Shown piece after piece: positions 1 to 11,031 of a stretch of DNA of 64,000 nt (within the stretch, counting starts at the first letter, position 1; each line of letters opens with the position of its first letter). The translations under genes and the position numbers were made by a program. Source of the stretch: Asterochloris sp. CNOR1 (Eukaryota; Chlorophyta; Trebouxiophyceae; Trebouxiales; Trebouxiaceae); contig OZ017751.1 of assembly GCA_963969365.1 (NCBI GenBank), positions 3,100,001 through 3,164,000 on the forward strand, given 5' to 3'. Below the pieces are notes generated by a model that saw nothing but the letters and a program-made list of their open reading frames with translations, was not told where the DNA came from and made no database searches.

Positions 1-2037
1 GGTTAGGTCGAACTCACGGGCCAGGGCCAGCAGGTGCTCCACTGGGGCGTCAAAGACAGCCTCAAACTTGAAGCTGTGCACAGATGTGCCTGCAGCAGGA
101 GGCAAGGCAGTCTCGACTTGCATATAGTTGAGGAGAAGAAAAACAGAAATCAGCCATACGTGCCACCCGCACGCCTGAAGCTGGCACAAAAGCAGCCTGG
201 GCAAGGCACATCAAGGGTGGCCACTATTCATGCACAGTCAGCCTCAACCAGAAGCTGAGCACAGCAGGCCTTCCAGCAGGAGGCCAAACTTTTACCAGCC
301 TCACTTATGCCTGCAGGTTGTTGCTGCACACAGTCTGTCATCTGCCTCAGTCAGCCACCCATCACCTGCTGCAGTCGTTCCTCACGTTGACCATGACGGT
401 CTAACCCCACCAGAATCCCCACTTGTGCCTAAAAAAAGTGCACCTGCTGCCCAGCCTGCCAGAAAGTGCATGCCGCAGTCACCCTTCACACACCCCAACA
501 ACACCCCCACACACCTCGCTCATGTCGGTAGTGGGCCTGCAGGTCGTCGCTGCGCACAGGCTGCCACCCCCTGTGGTCCCGCAGGTCCTGCAGCGCGACC
601 TCAGCAGCCTGAGCCAGCTTCTGCACCTCCGCAGCATTAAGCCCGAGTGCCTGCCCATCCGCACCAAGCTGCTGCATGGACACCCCTCTGAGAGAGCAGA
701 GCTCTAGCAGCTGCTGGTGGGCTCGCAACATCTGGCCGTCTGCAGAGACACAGGCAGCACGTCATGAGCTGGTCTGCAGATCTGGCAATTGGCAGAGCAG
801 GCCATTCTGAGCTGGCCTTGCCAGCTGTGTCTAAGCACATGTACATCAAAACAAGTACACAGGTGAGGCCTACAAATGTAGTCATCTGCAGTGGCACAGC
901 AGGCAGGGAGGAGGGAGGCAGAGTGACTTTACTGCTGCACGATGCAGCCTCAGACTGGCAGCTGGTGTAAGGTGAAGAATCAATACAGAAAAGGCTGCTG
1001 GTCAGCTGTGGCCCACTTCAGGATGAGCCCAGCTTGGCACACCAGATGGCAGCCACTGCAACGGCCCCCCGGCGGGCACATGCACCCTCAGCTGTGCCTC
1101 ACCTGTAGCTGCCTGCAGAGCCTCCTGGAAAAGAGCCTCATCGGCCAAGTCAGGCGTGTGCATGTTGCTCTGCCGTCCTTCCACGCCCGTTGAACGCAAC
1201 CTGGGCGCAATTGAGATTGCCCTATCGTCTGCTGATGTCAGCTGGTGAGGGTGGCCAGTCCTCAGAGAGAGATCCTTGTCTGAGGCGCTGTCTGCATAGC
1301 TGAATGAGCGCCTGGAAGAGGGTATGAGAGCCTCGCCGGTGTGATCAACCTCTGGGTCTCTGTCTGGCTGCTGCTGGACTTCCAGCATCTGCAGGGCACG
1401 GATGGAAGCTTGCCTGGACAGCTGACGCAGCACTTGCACTGTTTGCAGGCACACACGCCCATGCAGCACCTGCTTGGGTAGCTGCTCATGCTTGGCAGCG
1501 TGTGCATGGCAAAGAAACAAAACTGACTTCGCCTGGCTTTGTCAGGCAATGGGGCAGCTGCATCGTGCAAACCCTTTTGGGTGTTGCATAAGCCTGGCGC
1601 ACCTCGAGGCTATTGTCCAGCGACTGCATGGCCACCTCGTGATGGCGCTCGTATCTGTGCAGCAGCTCAGGCAGCTGCATTGTGGGAGTCGCGTCAGGCT
1701 GCTGCAGGCCCACCACAATCCGCGCCAGCGGCAAGGGGCTTCTGCTCTCCCATATGCGTTCCTGCTTCCTGGTTGTGGCAGATGCAGAATGAACGCTGAC
1801 TACTGAATCTACTTTCTGGACTGAGGCTGCATGCGCAGAGACTGGTACTAGGGATGCAGGCTTGGATGGCCCATCCTGTGCTTGCTGATCTTCATCTGTT
1901 TGCCTAGATGAGCAACAGGCCACACTATGTATAAAGGTGCTGGTTTTGGTAAGGGGCTCGCTGGAGCATGTCTGACCCATGTTGCCTGTGCCTGCGGCTC
2001 TGCAGTCTGCTGCAGTCACGCAGGAAGAGGGCAACAT
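1..2037 (-). CDS. START-like lipid-binding domain protein (3' end beyond the window)
   Basis: Four exons join in frame on the minus strand: 1603-2037, 1103-1469, 515-739 and 1-89, all with GT-AG introns and closing phases. The last visible exon encodes FKFEAVFDAPVEHLLALARE, which resembles the opening strand and helix of START/SRPBCC lipid-binding domains; most of that domain would lie left of the window. The upstream part is Gln/Leu/Ser-rich with no recognised domain; part of exon 515-739 looks helical. Two starts are possible: 2037, or a Met at 1980 that would begin MGQTCSSEP, a good N-myristoylation signal with a nearby Cys for palmitoylation. I favour 1980 because a membrane anchor suits a lipid-binding protein, but this is inference. 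The gene is head-to-head with the creA-family gene. The START call rests on a short stretch and could be wrong. Confidence 0.5.
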
Positions 2038-2156
2038 AAGCGTTGCATCACGAGAAAACAGTCAACCGGGAAGAACGTAAAGAAAAGCTTATGAATCTAA
2101 ATGCCGCCTTCCTCAACAAGCCTCTCTCCCATCACTTTAGGACAAGGCATTTTTCA
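1981..2156. promoter_or_regulatory. Compact divergent promoter region (START-like gene / creA-family gene)
   Basis: Only 119-176 bp separate the two start codons, depending on which Met the minus-strand gene uses. Both promoters and 5' UTRs must fit here or overlap coding sequence. I see no convincing TATA box placed for either gene. The function is inferred from position only. Confidence 0.4.
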
Positions 2157-3722
2157 ATGGCCCCTTATGCTCTGCTGCAATCCTCATGCAAAGTGGCATG
2201 CCAATGTGGGCGTGTCAAGGCACGAAAACAGTGTCGGAGTCAGGTGCCACTATGCAGGAGACGTCCTGTGCAGGCTGTGCTGAGCGTCCAGCAGCGGTGC
2301 CAGCAGCTGGCTGCCAAGTCTGCAGGTCTGGGGCTGGCAGCTCTGGTGGCGTGCACAGGTGAGCCTATCAATGCTCATATGTCAAGGCCGTGCCATGCTG
2401 GGCCCCCTGCAGCTGTCCGGACCTCTACATCTTCTCGCTGCAGGACCTGCTGCTCTCGCTACTGACAAGGTGGGGAGCTTTGAGGCTTCTGGCCTGATTT
2501 TCAAGGACAGCGTGGAAGTGATTGCACAGGAGGATCCTGCAGGTGGCTCGGCACTTTTCTGCGCAAACCAGTGGCTATTGCATTAGTGTTTGTAAACGTT
2601 GCTGACCTCTTTCTGCTCTCTGCTTGCAGTCAAGGGCGTCACGATATACATTAGTGAGCTCACTTGGCTCATCATTTCTGCTGCCCGTCAACCTGCTGCC
2701 AGCCTTGCCGCCTGTCAGGAGCAGGGCTCACTGTGCTCCTTGTACTGCAGGTGACTTCAACAGGTATCAGCTGATAAGGATCATACACAGCGTCCTGTGA
2801 TGCTCAAGGTGCATGGTTCGCATGCTGTGCTTCTCAGGCGCCCCACAAGCTCCGTGCTGCAGGTCCCTCACAGACAAATTGAACAGCAACTTCTTTGATG
2901 AGCCCTCACAGGCATAGACCCCTGCCAGCTGCAGTGTCCAGCATGTCTGTCAGCTGCGGCCTTTTGCTGGCAGTGTCCCACATGTGTGTCAGCTGCAGCA
3001 TGCCTGCCAGCTGCAGTGTGCACTGCCTCTGTGTTGGCAGCTGGTCCATGGCTGCAGAGGCTGCATGTCAATTGTGTTGTGTTTGCTTCAGGCCTCAGTG
3101 ACTTGCGCCATCACTGCTCCGATCCAGATCCCTGACTACAAGGCGATTGCTGGTGACAAAGAGGTATGACATTGCAAGCCAGCTGCACAGGCAGTCAGTA
3201 ATGGCTTTGCTGTGCAGGTGGTTTCCAAGGCCACACAGGGCATGAACAGCTCATGTTGGGTGCAAAGCCGTAGCTGTGAGGTCTGCAGTGCATGTCACAT
3301 AGCTCAGTCTGGCAGTGGTTGTTGTCACAGGTTTTCTCTCAGGCAAAAGGGATCAACTTTCTCCAGAACAAAACCCTCAGAGTCCGGCGCCTCTATGATG
3401 CCAAACACTCCACCCTACTCTATGTTGCCTACAGCACTAGACTGTCAAACGATAGCAAGGTTAGGCCACTGCCCTTAGCACTACCAAAATCAGGTCAGTA
3501 GAGCATCACTGAGTCCAGTGTGCCTCCTGTCTGCAGACAAACAGCACAAGGTAAGATGGACATGGATCCTCCAGGTACTCGCGCGTCATCACATGCAGCT
3601 GCATGCTCCAGACGGTGCCTACCTGCAGGTACAAGACATCTGTCTGTGCGCTCCCCATTGCTCCTGAGGTCACCACAGCCACCAGCAATCCCAAAGCCCA
3701 GATAGCCCCTGAAATGAAGTGA
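2157..3722 (+). CDS. CreA-family protein with probable plastid transit peptide
   Basis: Nine exons (2157-2358, 2444-2542, 2630-2653, 2751-2763, 2863-2911, 3092-3163, 3331-3459, 3537-3550, 3629-3722) give 696 nt and a 231-residue protein with every phase closing. Residues 1 to about 67 are basic, Cys/Gln/Ala-rich and poor in acidic residues, like an organelle leader. The rest follows the bacterial CreA and plant plastid CreA pattern: VKGVTIYIS, then FFDEPSQASVTCA, LRVRRLYD, LLYVAYSTRL and finally YKTSVCALPI. CreA proteins are small proteins of unknown biochemical role. Two exons are micro-exons of 13 and 14 nt. The intron at 2912-3091 starts with GC. An alternative 12-nt exon at 3218-3229 was rejected because VFSQAKG from 3331 fits the family better. 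The gene ends tail-to-tail with the ravA-like gene. Confidence 0.88.
2912..3091 (+). other. GC-AG intron in the creA-family gene
   Basis: The exon ends ..CACAG and the next bases are GCATAG, with no usable GT nearby. Phase and family conservation (DEPSQ joined to ASVTCA) require the break exactly here, with the acceptor TTCAG at 3087-3091. The intron body holds imperfect repeats built on CAGCTGCAGTGT. Confidence 0.7.
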
Positions 3723-4006
3723 CTGCTGCTGCTTTGCCCAATTTAGCACTCCTAGCTACACTGGAACATTCTGTTTTGGCCCTTCCTGTCCCTCGCCACA
3801 GTTTTGTCCCTGAACAGACCCCACTTATAATTGATGGGAAATTCAAATGAGCTGATGCAGCAAACTTTGCTGAAGGGGCCAAGTGAAGGTCACTGCACAC
3901 GCAGCTGTTAAAGAATGCCAATCCAGTCTAAGGTACACGCCGAGTTGTGCGATGCAGGGTACAGGGGTTCTAGCGGGAGGGTCGTAGCCGACTTCAACAA
4001 GGGGGT
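3723..4006. other. Intergenic gap between convergent stop codons
   Basis: About 284 bp lie between the stop of the creA-family gene and the stop of the ravA-like gene. It must carry both 3' UTRs and poly(A) signals. I see no further coding exon. Confidence 0.5.
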
Positions 4007-7000
4007 CTACGCAGAAGGCGCAGGATTGCTGTCCTGCGCACTCTGAATCTGCTTCAGGCGCTGCTCGACCTGCTGCGTGGAGAGGTCCCTCACTCCCCCC
4101 TGCATTCTGCGCGTCCCCAGACGGCGTATGTCACCAATGGGACCGTTTCGAATGTGCTCCACCCAGTGCTGCCCCAGGGCTGTGGTGAGCACAACCTGGT
4201 CCTCTGTCAGGCTGAAGGCTGCCTGAAGAGCACACAGGGGGCCCTGTGAGCGGCTGCGCCCCACACTACCTCTGCGGGGACCGCTGCGGTGGGGGGCTGC
4301 GTAGGTGCTCCCCCCAGCGGTCCGGCAGCGTCTTGGAAATGGCCAGGGGGGACGTCGCGTGGTCCAGGTTGGCCTACGCAGCAAGGCACAGGGCACAGGC
4401 GTCTGTCTGGTGGGTGTGGGCAGGTGGCCGCAAGGACCGGCAGGGCGCTGCGGAGACTGAGGTGAACGCATGGGCTCAAGACGTCTCTCCATGGGTGTGA
4501 AGCAGGTGCCCAGCGTGTAAGCTCCATAAGGCCAGAACCCCGTGCCCTTGGTTCATGGGAGGCACAAGTGTGGGTCAGCGCCAGACGCGACTGCCATCAA
4601 CACATGCAAGCCAGCAGCTGGCTCAAGAAAGCTGAGAGGACCCATACTGAAGGCCAGATCATGCACAGAGCTTCCCCAAAGTAGCCGGCGCGGCGCGGCG
4701 TAGGGTGCACAGACAGGGTGCAGGTCTGCCCCCAATTGTATCACGGCAGCAGACCTTTCTGAGTTGCAGGCATCCCTCATGTGATTGCTCTCAGCTGCAG
4801 GTCAGATGTCTGACCAGCCAACACATTGCCTGTAGCCTGGAGTTTGCATGTGGCAGATTATCATTGCCTGCTGCAACAGGTTCAAAGTCGCCCTGTTGCA
4901 AGTCCACAATTGCAGGGTGCAGGGCACGGTGAGCAGGCTCTTTAGAGAAGCCCTCCGCCCATCAGCAGACTTACATGCAGCCCGCAGACCCACCACAACC
5001 ATGCCAGCCAGAGTAGATCAACTGCCGAGCGTTTAAACCCAGACCGGCCTCTCCTACCATGCCACACACTTGCATCCATGCCAGCAGAAACAATGTACAG
5101 AAGCAGTGCAGGGCACATCACCTGGGGCTGACCTGTAATGTGACCACCTCATACAGCATCTTCTCATGCTCCTGCTGCGTTTTCCTAAGCTTGGGGAGGA
5201 GTGAGGTGCGCACAATGTCATTATCTGAGCCGGCTGTCCACAGACCACCTGCAGTCAGGGAGGCTGGCTTTGATGGAGGGTACATGGGGCTGCTTGCTGC
5301 CAGGCTATCAGGCTATCAGGCTATCGCCTGCAAAAGCCAAGGCATAGATCAGTGGAACGGCACGTGCGCCCTCTGGACAAGCATCGACTATGTGCATATC
5401 AATGGTCATCTTTGCATATGCAATGCAGTGCTGCTTGCAGAAGTGGCTTGTGGCACAGCGCATGAGTATGTGCCCTCCAAAGCCAACTCATCCCAGAACT
5501 GGTGCCCCGGGCCACCTGTCAGATGCCACCAGCGCTTTGCAACCAACGAGGCAACAGAGCCATGTCCCACTGGCATGCAGCTCACCTAGGCCCTCACTGT
5601 CCCCATCCCCAGCGGTGGCAGCTGTGCTGGCGCGAATGTCTGCCAGCTTGTCAACGAGGGTCTCCCGCAGTCTCTCTGCCTCCTGAATGACACCCTCCTT
5701 GGCGGCACCGTCAGAGCCCACGCAGTTGCAGGCACGGCCGAAGACACCTGCAGTTGCGGCAGGGATACTTGCGGGCAGCTCCTGGTGAGTAGTAAAGGCC
5801 AAGGGTGCCAGGCAGCACAGGGAAGTGAAGCCCTGCTCAATAGAGGATATTGTCCCTTACAGGTGAGAAGCACATCATGCCTGGGACGCCGTATTGTGAT
5901 GTGCTCAACATAGACATGCATTCACACAATCTCATGATGCAAAGTCGACACAGGGCACAACATTGTCAAGCGCACAGGCAACTAGCATGCAGCAGTGCAG
6001 TTGCCACACTGCAGGCTGCCGCATGCTTCAAGCAACACAGTGGTACAGCCCCGCCCAGAGGAGATACTGTCAGAGCCCCACAAACCCCACGACCATTGGC
6101 GTATGCCAGGATCACCAAATTGATGAGCAGGCGGTGTCCCACCAGCAACAAGGCAGTGCCCAGCATCACACCTGAGATGCACAGGCAGCCTCCTGACCTC
6201 GCATGGTCCTGTTCAAACACACCCTTCAGGTCATGCAGCCAGCCAAGCAGGCAGACCCCAGACTCACCCCTGAGGATGTAGTTGGCCGCCTCCAGGCCAT
6301 TGTCCTCAGCCATCTGGCTAAGCAGCCAGTCACTGATGCGGGAAGCCTCCTCAGGGCGCTGCCACAGAATGTGCTGCAGCAGGAGGCAGTCGTCTAGGGT
6401 CACCGTATCCCGCCCGCTGGTGTAGGCCGCCACCTGCAGCAGGGCAAGCAGGTCTGGACTGGTGTAGGTTCAGGTCTGGACTGGTGTAGGCTCAGTGCCG
6501 CCGCCTGCCGTATCACAGCAAGCACTGTGTCTATCCTGTTTCGCAGGATGTAGTGATCCAGAGTCTGTGCAGGCCGCCACATGCAGCAGGGCACTGGCTC
6601 CATATGACTGCGTAAGATGTCGTTGAGCAGACTTGACAGATGCTGCCATGGTGCCCGTGACACACAAAAGCATGGCCCTTGACGACACAGGAAACCAGCT
6701 GGGATGCTGACAAACACTTCAGGAGAATGATTCCCAGCGTGTTGCATGCAGGCTTTGTGCAGCATGGCAACGTCTAGCTGGCTGCAGCGCAGGCTCTGCC
6801 TTGAGCACTGGCGGCTCTGCAAAGCTGAACCCTGCGCATCTGGCAGGAGGCAGTACACAAACGTGCAGCAGGCGCCAAGGATATGCCTAGACCAGTAAGT
6901 TGGTGCGCTCCAAATGGTGCCGGTCACTGAAAGTAATCTGCAGGGTTGCACATGCCTGGAATGGCAACATGAAATATACTGCCAAGTTCTGGGTCCTGTC

Positions 7001-10000
7001 AGACAGGTTGTGGGACTCACAAAAGCCAGCGAACCCACAAACCAACCTGCATGAGAGCCACTGCCTTGACAAGGCGCCTGTCGGACACATAGACTGGGGG
7101 CTCGCACTTGTCCTGCAGCCACTGCCGCAGGTCTGCTAGGGTCTGAATGACCTCCCCGGGAACCTTCACGTGCTGCAGAGCCTCCTGCCTGCAGGGCACA
7201 AAGATAAAGCATTGGGTAGTGTGGGGCCTCTGGTTGTGCACCGTAGGCTCTACATTTGCACCAGAACCTGCATGCTGCAGGTCAGAGTATCCAGCAAGAG
7301 GGTTTCAATGTTTGTGCTGGCAGTCAAGACATATGAGCTGCTTCGGCAGAGCCTGAGCCACATGTGCACAGCCTCACACATCTAGCCTAGAGGGCAGACA
7401 TGGGTTGTTGCATGCCAGCGCAGGCCTGGCAGTCTGTGTTCCCAGACAATGGACTCAGCTGCAGTACTGCACTGCCCACCTAATCTGTTGGAAGTCCTCC
7501 ATGCTGAGTGCAATGTCCTCAGGGGCCTGTGCAGGAGCTGACCCTGGGCCACTGCCATTGATGCTGCTGCTGACCCCTCCCACAGCGCCGCCCTGCAGGC
7601 GCATCAGCAGCCAGCAACGATCAGCATTGGGAGGAAGTGTTTGAGCCCTGCCCATCTGCACTCACGCCAGATGGCCCGCAAAGGCCAGGCGGGGGCCTGA
7701 CAAAGTAGACCAGCTCACCATCTGACAGATGTGATTTGCATCCCTCAGATATCTGCAGCACTCCCTGTGTTGACTGCACTGCAGCTCTCCCATCCAGGGA
7801 ATAGGGCCAGGCAGACATCCCAGAAGCTGCCACTCACCGCCAGGTTATGCTCCGCAGCGCCGCTCAGCATCTGGGGCAGCCCTGCAGCGCTGACTTGCTG
7901 CACCTGTCGCCGGATCAGAAACCTGTCGTACAGGGCGTCCAGCTCCTCGCTTTCTGGGAGCTCATTGGAGGCGCCCACCTGCAGTGCGCAGCAAGGTCAG
8001 GCTGGACTCTCAAGACAGCCATGTAACTCTCTGACAATCAAGGCAAGGCATGCACAGCTTCCTGTCACTACCACCACCAGTCATATACAAGCGGGCTTGT
8101 TCTGGGCGTTGCTTGGGTGCCCGGCTCACGGCAGGTAGGGCAGGTCCCATGCTGAAGGAAGCACGCAACATGGGCGACCTTTAAGTATGGCGCCAACCTG
8201 CTTGAGGTTGCTGTGTCGTGGACCAAGCAGAGCAGACAATGGAAGGAACGTGTTCAATCTGGCGCATTGTTTGCTGCTTCAGCAAAAGCCCCCAGCCTCA
8301 CCAGGCACAGCAGAGGCACAGTCTCCCGCACAGCGCCATTGTCAAACAGGCGCTCGTTGAGGACGGTGAGCAGCGTGTTCAGGATGGCACTGTTGGCCTT
8401 GAAGACCTCGTCAATGAATGCCACATTGGCCTGGGGCAAGTACCCCTCAGTCTGCAGGCAGCAACAGGCTTCTTGTAGGGCAGCACAGCATCAGGCAAAG
8501 AGGGAAGACCCCTGGTCTGCAGCAGGCAGCAGCCAGCTGCTTGAGATCTTAAGATTGGGGCAAACCACTTGAATCAATCTTGGCGTCTCCAGTCAGCAGG
8601 CATCATGTGTGCACAGGGGTGAATGGCTCAACAAGATGCCTGGTCAGCAATGTGTGAGTCCAGCTGCCTGGTACCCCACACAGCTGTGGGCATGGTGCTG
8701 CACGAAGGACCAATGACGTAGGGTGCCCAGCAGCACCAGACAGCTATCGACCTCCAGAAAGCATGCTGGGTCTACTTTGTGATATGCTCAGCAGCACCTC
8801 GCTGCATTGCAAATTGCTTTTTTAATAAGTAATACTTGCCTGGCGGACATACTGGTCCTCTTCCAGCGCTCGCATCGAGAGGGGGCCAAACAGCTCCTGC
8901 AGCACAGAGGATGCTTGACATCAGCTTTGGCCCTGCTGTGCCCTCAAGACGCCACAATCAAAGGGCTGCTACATGCGCAGGCCGGCCGGCCAGAGGCAGC
9001 CTCTGCCCTTGGGCTGACAAGCAGGGATGTTCTCAGCTGCTGTGGCCGCACAGTTAGCCAGATGCTGGTGTCACCCAGGGTGCATGGCTCAAGCCTGGCT
9101 TAAAAATCCAACAGCTCACAATGCCAGTGGCCAGCCCATACTGCAGCTGACTGACAAGTAGTGCTTGGCTCACCTCCGGCACACTGAAGCGGGTCAGCAG
9201 GCGCTCGAAGAAGGTCCCCTTGCAGAGGCGAGTGAGTCGGCGGCCCAGCTCGCTCTTGGCTGTGCCAGGGGGGCCCACGTACAGCACATGTTCCCCTGCT
9301 AGGGCAGCCAGCAGCAGCAGCCGCACCTGCAGCATGGCAGGGATGTGTGTGACCTGGCCGCAGTGCATGCATTGCAGCACATGTGTGAGCACCCATCTGC
9401 TGGTCTCAGTGTTGGCTGCTGCCCGGCCAGCCAGGCTGCTGCTGCTGCGGCAGGTACACCCATCCCCAGAAGTAGCGGCAGCAGCAAGCTGGGGCAAAGC
9501 ATGAGGCTGGCAGTGCGTCAGCTCAGCATCCATAGGGCTGCAGCAGGTCGTGAGATGCTGCTGCCACTACTACACGGTTACAAAGCATGCACTCCCACTA
9601 TGTGGGAGAGCTATCAGCCTCAATCTCAGGACCTTGATGAAAGTCACACCTTTGGCTGCAGGGGATGATCGAGCCCTTCTGCATCACGCCCACACCCAGC
9701 GCCTTTTACACGCGCTGAAAGTGCATGGCGCCTTCATACCATCAGCAGCACGCCAGAAACCAGCCTTGAAGCACGCCCAACCCCACCTGCGAAGCACCCT
9801 TTACCAGCCCTGACTGCAGGCCTCAATGGCACGCTGCAGCTTGCATCACAGGTCACTGCCAACGCAGCAGTGGTCCACCAGCCCCCAACCACCTGTGTGT
9901 CTCGCTCCACCAGCCCCGACTGCATGACCTTAAGGGCATGCCACAGCTGGAACCGCCAGGCAAGATCAAGTCAGCAGTGCTCCGACACCACCCTGCTCCC

Positions 10001-10916
10001 ACACACCTCTGTGTCCCTCTCCACCAGCCCCGACTGCATGGCCTCGATGGCCCGCTGCAGCTTGGGCCGTAAGCCCGATGTCCGGTCGGCTGCGCTGCCC
10101 TTGCCCTCCTTCCGCTGGCTGGCAGTCCTCTCCACATCCTCCACTGCAGCCTGGTAGGCCTGCCTGGCAGCAGTCTTCACCACTTTGTCCTGCACGGCGG
10201 ACCATCCCGGTGCATGTTGGTGGCGGGGAGCCCCCTGCACCTGCCCCATGGGGTCAGATGGCTCCTGCAGGGTGGATGCGCGTGCTGCGCATGGCAGCGG
10301 ACAGGGCAATCCCTCAGGAAGGCACGGGGCTGTGGGCCGGCTGCACATATTGCTGTGCAGCGCAAGGTGGCAGGTAGGCTTTCAGGCAGACTGCATGAGA
10401 AGCACTGGAAATGAAAAAGCCTCGCACCTCTTCGAGCCGCTTCTCCTGCTTTTTAGCTTCAACATTTGCACTGGCACCTGCAGTAGGAGATGCACGACAC
10501 TGTCATGCATCAAGCAATCAGTACAATGCTGTGCTGACATGCGCCGGCCCCGCTCCCCACACCAGACACTTAGGCTGACCTTCAGCGTGTGTGACATGCC
10601 TGCCAGCGAAGTATTTGTTGAACCTGCATGCAGGAGCTGCGCATGTTTGATGTGCTTTTGAAAGCACCTGAGGCAGGATCTGCAGGCAGACCGACCTTGA
10701 CTGAGCAGCCTGGGTGCTGAGCCCTCGGTGTATGAGCTGAGAAGATTTGAGCAGACGAAACTGAGGGGCTAGAGGTATGCAGTTTCCAACAGCCTCAGGC
10801 AAGCAACGGCCAGCAATAGATCGCGAGCCCTGTGCGAGCCAGGTCATAGTTGTGTATGGCTTATGACAAGAAGGCAAAGAGGACTGACCTATGCGATCAC
10901 AGGTCAGATGGGCCAT
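4007..10916 (-). CDS. RavA/MoxR-type AAA+ ATPase
   Basis: Thirteen exons close in phase and give 1938 nt, 645 residues: 10696-10916, 10428-10470, 10007-10264, 9174-9326, 8840-8896, 8302-8451, 7838-7978, 7480-7592, 7047-7188, 6268-6433, 5586-5747, 5133-5248 and 4007-4222. The AAA+ core is unmistakably RavA-like. Walker A GPPGTAKS is near residues 192-199, ELFGPLS at 226-232, Walker B FIDEVF near 256-261, sensor 1 GASNELPE near 296-303, and an Arg in LYDRF near 313. The lid region carries YVSDRRLVKA and LLLQHILWQRPEE. RavA ATPases are hexameric MoxR chaperone-type machines known mainly from bacteria. Residues 1-75 could be an organelle leader (MTWLAQ.. from an internal Met, then a basic Ser/Leu-rich stretch). 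Intron 8452-8839 begins GCAAGT. The last intron (4223-5132) is long, so a missed exon there is possible. Confidence 0.85.
5302..5325. repeat. 8-bp microsatellite, AGGCTATC x3
   Basis: Three perfect copies of AGGCTATC lie in a ravA-like gene intron. No function is suggested. Confidence 0.8.
6449..6492. repeat. 22-bp direct repeat, two copies
   Basis: Two adjacent copies of a unit starting CAGGTCTGGACTGGTG lie in the ravA-like gene intron, just upstream (minus sense) of exon 6268-6433. They differ at one base. Confidence 0.75.
8452..8839 (-). other. GC-AG intron in the ravA-like gene
   Basis: On the minus strand the exon encoding ELFGPLSMRALEEDQYVRQ ends CGCCAG and continues GCAAGT, the textbook GC donor. 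The next exon starts after CTGCAG with TEGYLPQANVAFIDEV. Splicing here rebuilds the continuous RavA motif order and keeps phase 0. Confidence 0.85.
9795..10075. repeat. About 110-bp tandem repeat, three copies, spanning an exon end and donor
   Basis: The 3' end of the ravA-like exon 10007-10264, encoding LQRAIEAMQSGLVERDTE, has two decayed copies in the following intron. They share a block like CACCAGCCCCGACTGCATG. The copies start near 10030, 9917 and 9810 on the plus strand, about 108-113 bp apart. Only the first is joined in frame to the Walker A exon. Confidence 0.7.
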
Positions 10917-11031
10917 GATCTGGTGGCCTGACTTCTTTCAGGCATTGCATCTTGTCTGGATGGACTCCAACCTTGACTGCAACTCTCACAGCAGAAGTAA
11001 TCATCAAAAGCTTGCCTGAGCCGGATCCCCC
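10917..11031. promoter_or_regulatory. Divergent promoter region of the ravA-like and PPR genes
   Basis: Only 115 bp separate the inferred start codons of two divergently transcribed genes, both likely organelle-targeted. No TATA box stands out. Shared regulation is an inference from spacing. Confidence 0.45.

Noticed and set aside
3218-3229. A 12-nt exon (VVSK) with a GC donor in the creA-family gene
   Set aside because: The exon starting at 3331 (VFSQAKG) fits the family better and needs no extra non-canonical intron.
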